Both the position numbers and the translations under genes were made by a program. A stretch of 64,000 nucleotides of DNA. Source: Acidimicrobiaceae bacterium. GTDB taxonomy: Bacteria; Actinomycetota; Acidimicrobiia; Acidimicrobiales; Aldehydirespiratoraceae. The notes beneath the pieces are model-generated. The model was not told where the DNA came from and did no database searches. It saw only the letters and a list, made by a program, of their open reading frames with translations. Within the stretch, counting starts at the first letter, position 1. The number at the start of each line of letters is the position of its first letter. The DNA lies in assembly GCA_009842325.1 (NCBI GenBank), contig VYFQ01000036.1, positions 51,996 to 115,995 of the forward strand, given 5' to 3'. Positions 44,763-52,207 of the stretch are shown here, piece after piece.

Positions 44763-45611
44763 GTGTCCAACCCGTCGTCGCGCCACGCTGTCGCGGGCGC
44801 GGTAGATGTGGACGGACCGCTGGCCTGGCGCGAGACGGGTGACGGAGAGCCGGCTGTCTTCCTGCACGGTCTCGGGGGCTCTCGCACCTCCTGGGAACCT
44901 CAGCTGACTGGCCTGAGAACCGAGTTCCGTTGCATCGCCTGGGACATGCCCGGCTACGGCGCCTCGGTCCCGGTCGCGCCTCTGACCTTCGCCACCATCG
45001 CGGACTCGGTAGCCCGGCTGCTCGACCGCGCCGGTGTCGACCGGGCCCATCTCGTGGGCGAATCCTTCGGCGGGATGCATGCCCTGCATACCGCGTTGCG
45101 CCACCCCCAACGGGTCGCCCGCCTCGTGCTGGCCAACACCAGCCCGGCCTTCGGACTCGACGGCACCGACCCCGCCGCCTGGCGCGCCGCCCGACTCGCG
45201 GCGCTCGACGCCGGCCTGACCCCAGCTGACATCGCTGCAGATGTCCTGACCTCCATCGCGGGTCCCGCTCTCAGCGATGATGCCCTCGCCATGCGGGTGG
45301 CAGGCTTCGCTCGCGTTCCGGCATCCGGGCTGCGGGCGGCAGTCGAGTGCCTGCCTGCCCACGACGTGCGCGAGCGGCTCGGCGCGATCGCCGCGCCCGC
45401 GCTGGTGGTGGCTGGGGGGCTCGACACTGAGACGCCGGTCGCCTACTCGCGTGTCCTCGCCGACGGGCTGCAGAACGCCGAGCTGATCGTGCTGGACGGT
45501 GTGGGACATCTGGCGGTTTCGGAGGTTCCGCAAACCTTCAACCGTCTAGTGAGAGACTTCCTCGGCCGCGGTCGTGGGTTGGCACCCTCCGCCCCCAGGT
45601 GGGCGATATAG
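44763..45611 (+). CDS. Alpha/beta hydrolase
   Basis: A 282-residue soluble hydrolase. FLHGLGGSRTSW is the oxyanion segment, GESFGGMHAL holds the nucleophile serine, GGLDTETP the acid and GVGHLA the histidine. The size and motifs resemble meta-cleavage-product hydrolases and 3-oxoadipate enol-lactonases, so a role in ring-cleavage catabolism is plausible, but esterase is the safe call. It starts at GTG 44763. Confidence 0.83.
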   Translation: MSNPSSRHAVAGAVDVDGPLAWRETGDGEPAVFLHGLGGSRTSWEPQLTGLRTEFRCIAWDMPGYGASVPVAPLTFATIADSVARLLDRAGVDRAHLVGESFGGMHALHTALRHPQRVARLVLANTSPAFGLDGTDPAAWRAARLAALDAGLTPADIAADVLTSIAGPALSDDALAMRVAGFARVPASGLRAAVECLPAHDVRERLGAIAAPALVVAGGLDTETPVAYSRVLADGLQNAELIVLDGVGHLAVSEVPQTFNRLVRDFLGRGRGLAPSAPRWAI

Positions 45612-45643
45612 GCCAGCTGGGGTTGCATCATGACGCAATCGAC

Positions 45644-46870
45644 ATGTGTAGCGACTTGAATGTTCCCCTCGTGGGAGCATCGACAGACATCCTCACGCCG
45701 GAGCGGGCCGCGCTCGTGGAGCGGATGGCCGCACTCGGTCCGCGTTTCGCCGAGCGGGCCGAGGCCCACGATCGCGACGCCACGTTTCCCACCCAGAACT
45801 GGGCCGACCTGCGCGACGCCGGCCTGCTGGGCTTGTGCATACCGGCGGCCGACGGCGGCCTGGGCGGCGACTTCGTGGCCTACGCCCTCGTGTCCGAGGA
45901 GCTGGGCCGGCACTGCGCCACCACCGCGCTGACCTTCAACATGCACACCGCCACCACCATCCTCGTCGGCCAGATCGCCGACGACCTGGACCTCACCGCA
46001 GCCGAGCGGTCGCTGTTGGCGGAGCGACGGGCCGAGCTGCGTCGCGGGATCGTCGCCGACGGCACCATCCACAGCCAGCCCTTCTCGGAGGGCGCAGCCG
46101 CGGGCGCCACCGCGGGCTACTCCACCCGGGCGGTCCCCGCCCCCGGCGGCTACCGGGTGACGGGGCGCAAGATCTTCGCTTCCCTGTCGGGCGCGGCCGA
46201 CATCCACAACGTGGTCTGCCTGGTTCCCGGCGACGAGCGGATCCGCTTCATGGGGGTGCCTGCCGACGCGTCCGGCACCACCATCGAGGGCGATTGGGAT
46301 CCGCTGGGGATGCGAGGGACCGACTCTCGCACCCTCGTGCTCGATGAAGCGGTAGTGCCCGAGGACAACGAATGGCTCCCGCCAGGCGCCTTCGATCAGG
46401 CGGCAACCCGATGGCCCTACTTCTACATGACGCTGTCGTTCGCCTACCTGGGCCTGATGCGGGGCGTGCTCGACGCCACGGGTGCCTACCTGCGCGGCGA
46501 CGGTGGCGGAGGGCCCGCCCGGCGGGACCATCCCATCAAGCAGCAGGGCTGGGCCCAGATGAACCTGCTCTACGACCGGGCCCAGTCGCTCACCTACCGG
46601 GTGCTGGCCGAGTGCGGTGTCGACCCCGGCGCCGACCAGGTGCGGCGGGCGTGGTCGTCGGTGGTGACGGTGATGGAGGGCGCTCCCGCGGTGGCGTCGC
46701 TGGGCCTGCAGGTGTGCGGCGGCCGCAGCATGCTGCGGCCGTCCTACCTGGAGCAGGCCTACCGCGACGCCCGCTGCGGTGCGGCCATGCTGCCTTGGAG
46801 CGTCGAGGTGTGCCTGGAGCGTCTGGGCCGCACCGGCCTCTACCCGGAACAGGACGAAGCGCCAGTCTGA
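45644..46870 (+). CDS. Acyl-CoA dehydrogenase family protein
   Basis: A 408-residue flavoprotein. LRDAGLLGLCIPAADGGLGGDFVAY, GYRVTGRKIFASLSG, WDPLGMRGTDSR and the C-terminal VCGGRSMLRPSYLEQAYRDAR follow the FAD-dependent acyl-CoA dehydrogenase pattern, though such sequences also include flavin monooxygenases of the same fold. The start is uncertain: ATG 45644, GTG 45671 or an upstream codon. It lies 33 bp after the hydrolase in the same direction. The substrate is unknown. Confidence 0.85.
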   Translation: MCSDLNVPLVGASTDILTPERAALVERMAALGPRFAERAEAHDRDATFPTQNWADLRDAGLLGLCIPAADGGLGGDFVAYALVSEELGRHCATTALTFNMHTATTILVGQIADDLDLTAAERSLLAERRAELRRGIVADGTIHSQPFSEGAAAGATAGYSTRAVPAPGGYRVTGRKIFASLSGAADIHNVVCLVPGDERIRFMGVPADASGTTIEGDWDPLGMRGTDSRTLVLDEAVVPEDNEWLPPGAFDQAATRWPYFYMTLSFAYLGLMRGVLDATGAYLRGDGGGGPARRDHPIKQQGWAQMNLLYDRAQSLTYRVLAECGVDPGADQVRRAWSSVVTVMEGAPAVASLGLQVCGGRSMLRPSYLEQAYRDARCGAAMLPWSVEVCLERLGRTGLYPEQDEAPV

Positions 46871-46952
46871 GTTCACCCGGCGTGACCCCCGCTGCGGTGC
46901 GAGATACCTTTCGGGGCCGAACATTCACCGTCCCGCTACGGGGGGAGATGCC

Positions 46953-48311
46953 ATGACCGACTGGGACCGCGTCAGGGTCCTCTGGCCCGATCACTACGGG
47001 CTGGCCCGGGGCAAGTACGTGCCGATCCGTCTCGCCCATCAGGGCGCCAACCACTGCGTGTGCGTGTTCGCTCTGGGCTACGACCGCAGCATGGCCCCCG
47101 CGCCCGGTGCCTACCTGCTGGAGGGACTGCCCGACACCCATGTCAGCTTCGACGCGGCCGACGTCCGCCAGGGCTGGGACGACGACGCCACCGGTGTCGT
47201 CATCGGCGACCTCACCATGCACGGCGAGCCCCTGCCGGTGTCGCCCCGGGAGGCGCTGCGCCGGGCGGTGGCCGGCTGGGAGGCTCTCGGCTACAGCCCC
47301 AAGGTAGGCCTCGAGTTCGAGGCCTACGTGTTCAACGGCAACATGGAGTCCCCCCGGCCCTACGACACGCCCCGGTCGATGGTCTATGGCACCGGTCCCG
47401 GCTCGGATCCCGCCGGAGTGATCACGTCGCTGGTGCGGACCGCCGAGTCGGTGGGCATAGCGGTGGAGTCGGTCAACGCCGAGTATGACGAGGGGCAGTT
47501 CGAGCTGACCCTCGAATACGGCGACGCCCTGGCGGCTGTCGACGACGCCTTCCTGTTCCGGCTGCTGGCCCGGGAGAGCGTCCTCACCGCCACCGACTCA
47601 GCCGGCCGCCCCCTCGGCCTCGACCTCACGTTCCTGGGCAAGCCCTTCCCCGGCGTATCCGGCACCGGGATCCATGTGAACCTCTCGCTGGCGGATGCCG
47701 ACGGCGACAACGCCTTCTCGGACGTGAGCGGCGCCCACGGCATGTCGGACCTGGCCCGAGGCTGCCTCGCCGGTCTGATCCACCATCACCGCGGGATGAC
47801 CGCATTGGCCGCGCCCACCGTCAACGCCTACCGGCGTCTGCGCCCCGGCGAGATCAACGGCTACTGGGCGAACTGGGGCGTGGAGCACCGCTGCGCCGGG
47901 AACCGGGTGCCCTCCGGTGCCGGCCCGGGCATGCGCATCGAGAGCCGCATCGGCGACGGTGCCGCCAACCCGTACCTCCTGGTGGCCGCGGTTCTGCAGG
48001 CGGCCCGCCTCGGCGTGGCCGACGGTCTGGAGTGCCCCGATCCTCTGACCGCCGACGGTTTCGAGGAGATCAACACCGACGTCCGCTGCGCCCACTCCCT
48101 GAACGAGGCCCTCGACGACATGGAGGCCGACGAGGCCCTCTGCGCCGCGGTCGGCTCCGACGTATGCGCCAACTTCGTGTTCAACAAGCGGGAGGAGTGG
48201 GGCCGCTACACCGCCGAGGCGGGCGACGAGGTCGTCGCCGACTGGGACGCCATCACCGGCACCGAGCCCCTCTCGCAGTGGGAGCTGAAGCAGTACCTGC
48301 CCTACCACTGA
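46953..48311 (+). CDS. Glutamine synthetase-like gamma-glutamyl ligase
   Basis: A 452-residue GS-fold ligase. The metal and substrate residues are in place: GLEFEAY (Glu121, Glu123), NAEYDEGQFELT (Glu177, Glu184), GTGIHVNLSL (His241), WANWGVEHRCAGNRVP and RIESRIGDGAANPY. The sequence is closer in form to PuuA/GlnA-like ligases that join glutamate to amines than to housekeeping GlnA; no adenylylation loop is obvious. Nearby amidotransferase-fold hydrolases fit a gamma-glutamyl-amine pathway. ATG 46953 has GGGGGAG upstream. Confidence 0.87.
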   Translation: MTDWDRVRVLWPDHYGLARGKYVPIRLAHQGANHCVCVFALGYDRSMAPAPGAYLLEGLPDTHVSFDAADVRQGWDDDATGVVIGDLTMHGEPLPVSPREALRRAVAGWEALGYSPKVGLEFEAYVFNGNMESPRPYDTPRSMVYGTGPGSDPAGVITSLVRTAESVGIAVESVNAEYDEGQFELTLEYGDALAAVDDAFLFRLLARESVLTATDSAGRPLGLDLTFLGKPFPGVSGTGIHVNLSLADADGDNAFSDVSGAHGMSDLARGCLAGLIHHHRGMTALAAPTVNAYRRLRPGEINGYWANWGVEHRCAGNRVPSGAGPGMRIESRIGDGAANPYLLVAAVLQAARLGVADGLECPDPLTADGFEEINTDVRCAHSLNEALDDMEADEALCAAVGSDVCANFVFNKREEWGRYTAEAGDEVVADWDAITGTEPLSQWELKQYLPYH

Positions 48312-48353
48312 GCACCGGACGGAGCGACCTAGCCGAACCTCGCAGTTCCGGAT

Positions 48354-49082
48354 TCAGGACTGGGCCACGTCGTCGAGGAACCAGTCGACCAGTTCGGCGC
48401 ACTGCCGGGCGTTGCGGTCCTCGTGTTGGCGCAGGCTCTCCAGCAAGTCCTCCCGGCTCAAGCCGTGCTCGGCCAGATAGTCGTCGTCCGCCCCCGTCAG
48501 GAAGTCCTCGACGTGGGCGTAGGTCACCTCGGGATGGAACTGGGTGCCCACGCAGCGTCCCAACCGGAACAGTTGCACCGCGTTCTCGTTGACGGCCAGC
48601 ACCTCGGCGTCAGCCGGAGGGGTGAAGCGGTCGTGGTGCCACTGGAACCACGGCCCCGGCCCCAGCGGGTTGCGGGTCCCGTTGGGCGAGCCCCCGGGCT
48701 CGTGGATCTCGTACCACCCGATCTCGGGTACCGGCGCCTGCTCCACCTCGCCGCCGAGAGCCGCGGCCAGCAGCTGTGCTCCGAAGCAGATGCCCAGCAT
48801 CGGCACGCCCCTCGCGTAGGCGGCCCGAACCATCTCGATCTCTTCGAAGATCCAGCTGTCGATCTCGTCGGTGTTGGTGAGCGAGCGGATCGAGCCCATT
48901 GGCACGAGCACGTCGTAGTCGGCGAGGTCGGGGAAGGGGACCGCGTCGTTGGGCCGGTCCAGATCCTCGGTCACCACATGGTCGTGCACGTCGTAGCCCC
49001 GCTGGGCCAGCCGCGCGCCGACCAGGGCGCTCGTGCCCTGCGGCTCGTGGGCCAGGACCAATGCTCGCCGCGGCTTGCTCAC
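48354..49082 (-). CDS. Class-I glutamine amidotransferase-like protein
   Basis: A 242-residue stand-alone amidotransferase domain of the GMP-synthase glutaminase type. LGICFGAQLLAAALGG has the nucleophile Cys99; GTQFHPEVT supplies His and Glu. No synthetase partner domain is attached. Such proteins accompany GS-like ligases in aniline clusters (AtdA2/TdnT), where they act on gamma-glutamylanilide. Its GTG start overlaps the stop of the ring-cleavage dioxygenase gene (GTGA), making it the last gene of the 52060-to-48354 operon. Confidence 0.85.
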   Translation of the reverse strand: MSKPRRALVLAHEPQGTSALVGARLAQRGYDVHDHVVTEDLDRPNDAVPFPDLADYDVLVPMGSIRSLTNTDEIDSWIFEEIEMVRAAYARGVPMLGICFGAQLLAAALGGEVEQAPVPEIGWYEIHEPGGSPNGTRNPLGPGPWFQWHHDRFTPPADAEVLAVNENAVQLFRLGRCVGTQFHPEVTYAHVEDFLTGADDDYLAEHGLSREDLLESLRQHEDRNARQCAELVDWFLDDVAQS

Positions 49083-49939
49083 AGGTCAAACCATACGTGG
49101 GCCTGGCCCGTCCCCGACACCGACTCGTACTGACCGAACTGGACGCCCCGAGCGGTGCAGGCCGCGCCGCCCAGCGCGCCCACCATCACCAGGTAGTGGC
49201 CGAAGTAGCCCTCGGGGGCGTGGCGGGAGTACTCGGGCACGAAGTCGATGATGGCGGCGTGGTCGCCGGCGGCCATCCACGCCAGCACCGCTCGGTCGGC
49301 CGCGGCCGCTTCGGGGGTGCGGATGTGGAGGTCGGGGTCGGCGGCCTCGTGGTCGCGGAACTGGCGAAGCGGCCAGAACCGGTGGCTGAGCCCTCCGCTG
49401 GCCAGGACCACGACCCTGCGGTCGAGGCCTGCCACGGTTTCGGCCAGCAGCTGACCGGCCAGCAGGAAGTCGTAGGGCTCAGCGGTCTGGCACACGCCCA
49501 TGGACACCCAGCGCTCGTCGCCCTGCAGGAAGCCGAGCAAGTTGACGGTGGGGTAGTGCACGGGCAGGTGCGGATCGTCTACGGCGGTCACCCAGGTGTC
49601 GTCGCGGGCCGCGGCCGCGTCGGCGAAGGCATGGGCCAGCTCGGGGTCGCCCGGCATGTCGTAGGGCATGGCGCTCATTCCCCGGGGCAGCTCATCGGAT
49701 GTGAACAGGCCCTTGCGCCGCTGGTGGGCCGTCACGATGTGCTCGACGGTGGTGAACCAGTGGGTGTCGATCACCACCACGGTGTCGGCTGCGGCGGGGG
49801 CCAGGCGCTCGGCCCGCAGCGCGTGCAGGCCTGCGAACAGCGTGGTGTCCTTTCCGTCGTTGAGGGCCCGGCGCTCGTGCTCGGGCATCACCAGCGGAGG
49901 CACGTGCGAGACGAGCGCGGCCCCCACGATCGATCCCAT
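49079..49939 (-). CDS. Class III extradiol ring-cleavage dioxygenase (HpaD-like)
   Basis: A 286-residue LigB-type dioxygenase that opens catechols next to the hydroxyls. It resembles the E. coli 3,4-dihydroxyphenylacetate 2,3-dioxygenase as I remember it: SHVPPLVM (His12), VVIDTHWF (His60), TSDELPRGM, VVLASGGLSHRF (His186), FVPEYSRHAPEG (Glu236) and the final SGTGQAHVWF. His12, His60 and Glu236 are the likely iron ligands. ATG 49939 has GGGAGG 8 nt upstream; an upstream in-frame ATG at 49960 lacks that support. It is third in its operon. Confidence 0.87.
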   Translation of the reverse strand: MGSIVGAALVSHVPPLVMPEHERRALNDGKDTTLFAGLHALRAERLAPAAADTVVVIDTHWFTTVEHIVTAHQRRKGLFTSDELPRGMSAMPYDMPGDPELAHAFADAAAARDDTWVTAVDDPHLPVHYPTVNLLGFLQGDERWVSMGVCQTAEPYDFLLAGQLLAETVAGLDRRVVVLASGGLSHRFWPLRQFRDHEAADPDLHIRTPEAAAADRAVLAWMAAGDHAAIIDFVPEYSRHAPEGYFGHYLVMVGALGGAACTARGVQFGQYESVSGTGQAHVWFDL

Positions 49940-49967
49940 CGTCAGACCTCCCGATAGCAAGGCAGCA

Positions 49968-51248
49968 TCATGCCACCACCCGGACCGGCAGGTGCTTGAT
50001 GCCGGCTATGAAGTTGGAGCGCATGTAGTCGGGCTCGCCGTCGGGTTCGAGGCGCTCGACCCGCTTCATGAGCTCCTCGAACACCAGGCGGGCCTCCATG
50101 CGGGCCAGCCACGCGCCCAGGCACAGGTGGGGGCCGTTGCGCCCGAAGGCCATGTGGTCGTTGGGGTCCCGGGCAAGGTCGAAGCGCCAGGGATGGGGGA
50201 ACCCGTCATCGTCGTGGTTGGCGGAGCAGAACCACATCACCACTTTGTCGCCGGCTGCGATGCTCCTTCCGCCAAGGGTGACAGGGCGAGTGGCGGTTCG
50301 GCGGAAGTGCATGGTCACCGCGCTGGTGCGCAGTACCTCCTCGACCGCGGTGTTGGTGAGGGAGGGATCCGCTCGCCAGGCCCGCCACAGGCTCGGGTGG
50401 AGCATCATGGTGCGCAGGCCGTGGGTCATGGTGTAGCGGGTGGTGTCGTTGCCGGCCGCGATGAGCAGGGTGAAGAAGTTCTTGAACTCCAGGTCGCTGA
50501 GGGGCTCCCCGTCGCGGGTGGGGGCCAACAGCTGGGTGATCACGTCGTTGCGGGGACAGGACCGGCGCTCGGCGGCCTGGCGCTCGGCGTAGGTGAACAC
50601 CTCGATGGCGGCCGGGCTGCGGAATGGCATGAGCCGGTACTCCTCGGTGTCGGCCGTGTCGATCACGTGGGTGGTGAACTCGGGGTCGCTGTTGCCCAGG
50701 AAGGCATCGCCCCACTCCACCAGCTGGTGGCCGTCGGCGTCGCTGGTGCCCAGCAGCCGGCCCAGCATCCGCATGGGCAGCTTGGCCGCCACCTCGGTGA
50801 CGAAGTCGAAGGCGTCGGCGGTGAGCGCCTCGTCGAGCACTTCGGCGGCCAGGGCCCGGATGGAGTCCTCGTAGGACTCGACGGTGCGACGAGTGAACCC
50901 CCGGTTCACCAAGCGCCGGAGCCGGGTGTGCTCGGGCGGGTCGAGCTCCATCATCGTGCGGCGGGCCTCTAGTTCGTCGTCGTCCATCTCCTCGAGGCGG
51001 ATGCCCCGCGAGGAGGTGAACGTCTCGACGTCGCGGCTCACGGCCAGGGCGTCGTGGTAGCGGGTGACCGACCAGAAGCCGGAGCCGTCGGCCTCCGGGG
51101 TCCAGTGCACCGGGTCCTCGCGGCGCAGCCGGCTGAAGGTGGCGTGGGGCACGCCGGAGGTGAACGAGTCGTGCGAGGACAGGTCGGCGTCGTCGTCGCC
51201 GTGGTCGGGAAGGTAGCCGTCCACGAATGTGGCTGTGGCTGTGCTCAT
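49968..51248 (-). CDS. Cytochrome P450 monooxygenase (second copy)
   Basis: A 426-residue P450 with I-helix AGNDTT (265-270), Glu304-x-x-Arg307 (EEVLR) and haem loop FGRNGPHLCLG (Cys376). It is clearly related to the P450 at 42634 (shared MELDPPEHTRLRRLVNRGF, SNFI-GIK-LPV ending) but without its N- and C-terminal extras. Its ATG overlaps the stop of the decarboxylase-like gene (ATGA), and the HpaD-like gene follows after 28 bp. It may supply a hydroxyl group before ring cleavage. Confidence 0.92.
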   Translation of the reverse strand: MSTATATFVDGYLPDHGDDDADLSSHDSFTSGVPHATFSRLRREDPVHWTPEADGSGFWSVTRYHDALAVSRDVETFTSSRGIRLEEMDDDELEARRTMMELDPPEHTRLRRLVNRGFTRRTVESYEDSIRALAAEVLDEALTADAFDFVTEVAAKLPMRMLGRLLGTSDADGHQLVEWGDAFLGNSDPEFTTHVIDTADTEEYRLMPFRSPAAIEVFTYAERQAAERRSCPRNDVITQLLAPTRDGEPLSDLEFKNFFTLLIAAGNDTTRYTMTHGLRTMMLHPSLWRAWRADPSLTNTAVEEVLRTSAVTMHFRRTATRPVTLGGRSIAAGDKVVMWFCSANHDDDGFPHPWRFDLARDPNDHMAFGRNGPHLCLGAWLARMEARLVFEELMKRVERLEPDGEPDYMRSNFIAGIKHLPVRVVA

Positions 51249-52060
51249 GAACCGGCCTTGGGGTTGGGGGCGGCCCACAGGGTGGTGCCGCCGGCCATGG
51301 ACGTGCCGACCTGGCGGTAGTAGCCGCCGATCATCTTTATGGGCGGCAGCCGGTGCAGTTCCTCGGTGGGGCAGTCGGGCAGCACCAGTTCGGCGTCCCC
51401 GGCGTACACCGGGCCGAGGTCGGCGTCGTAGCCGCGCATGGTGACCAACTCGTCGAGCGAGTCGTCCCCGTCGGCCTCCATGGCCGGCATCTGGCGGCTG
51501 TGCAGCATGGGGTGGCCGTTGACGAAGCCGGGGGTGTCGGCCGTGCCGGTGATGGTGAAGCGGGCCTCGGCGATGCGCCGTCCCCAGGTGCTCAGAGTCG
51601 CTCCAAAGCGCCCCCCCGGCTCCAGGCGCGGCCCGGCTCGTCCAACGGTCACCGGCCTGGTCATGGCGATCTCGGCCATCTTCTTGGGGTAGCCCTGGAA
51701 GTGGCCCCTGGCCATGGCGAAGTCCTTGTCGACCCAGATGTAGGCGGCCCGGCTGTAGGTGGCGTCCCGGTAGCGGCATCGCACCACCGCGAACACCTCC
51801 CGATACTGGGCCCGCACCGGGTCGAGCAGCTCCTCGAAGGTGTCGCCGCAACTCTGCCACTCGGCCCAGATGATGGCCACCGCGCCGGGATCCTCGTCGG
51901 CGAGTTCCAGCGGGTCGGGCAGCAGCTCTGCCACCCGGTCCGGGTCGGTCCGGTACTCCACCGTCAGCATGTCGCCTGAGTAGTGCCAGGGCGGCGCAGG
52001 CACGATGCCGGCCGCCCCGGTGGGCGTCCTCGGGTACATGAACCCCTGAAGTTCAGCCAC
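51245..52060 (-). CDS. Acetoacetate decarboxylase family protein
   Basis: A 271-residue member of the ADC fold. GHFQGYPKKMAEI contains the adjacent lysines (Lys126, Lys127) that correspond to the Schiff-base pair of acetoacetate decarboxylase. WHYSGDMLTVEYRTDP and MIGGYY are also family-like. In a catabolic operon it may decarboxylate or hydrate a 3-oxo intermediate rather than make acetone. It is the first gene of the minus-strand operon, with a leaderless GTG at 52060 and the MarR-type operator just upstream. Confidence 0.82.
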   Translation of the reverse strand: MAELQGFMYPRTPTGAAGIVPAPPWHYSGDMLTVEYRTDPDRVAELLPDPLELADEDPGAVAIIWAEWQSCGDTFEELLDPVRAQYREVFAVVRCRYRDATYSRAAYIWVDKDFAMARGHFQGYPKKMAEIAMTRPVTVGRAGPRLEPGGRFGATLSTWGRRIAEARFTITGTADTPGFVNGHPMLHSRQMPAMEADGDDSLDELVTMRGYDADLGPVYAGDAELVLPDCPTEELHRLPPIKMIGGYYRQVGTSMAGGTTLWAAPNPKAGS

Positions 52061-52066
52061 GCCTCA

Positions 52067-52072
52067 ACCCTA
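52067..52072 (-). promoter_or_regulatory. Minus-10 element of the decarboxylase-P450-HpaD operon (leaderless)
   Basis: TAGGGT on the minus strand ends 6 nt before GTG 52060. The palindrome 52075-52090 lies directly upstream in the promoter spacer. Confidence 0.5.
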
Positions 52073-52074
52073 TT

Positions 52075-52090
52075 CGTTTGGTACCGAACG
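52075..52090. promoter_or_regulatory. Putative MarR operator, site 1
   Basis: CGTTTGGTACCGAACG is a 16-bp palindrome with 7 of 8 pairs matched. Sites 2 (59362-59377) and 3 (60695-60710) each match it at 13 of 16 positions. It lies between the divergent decarboxylase-like operon and the amidohydrolase gene. Nothing else is recognisable in the 147-bp gap. Confidence 0.65.
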
Positions 52091-52207
52091 ATCAACGCCA
52101 CAGATCGATCTCACAACTCGAAGGTACTCCAGACGGGGTCGATGCGATCAACAAAATCGGTAGATCTGCCGATAGGCGTGAACTTCGCCCTTTGCTTCAA
52201 TCGCCTT

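Noticed and set aside
49968..51860. A 630-codon minus-strand frame suggesting an N-terminally extended P450
   Set aside because: The extra 5' part is the wrong frame of the acetoacetate-decarboxylase-like gene. The P450 starts at ATG 51248 and overlaps that gene's stop.
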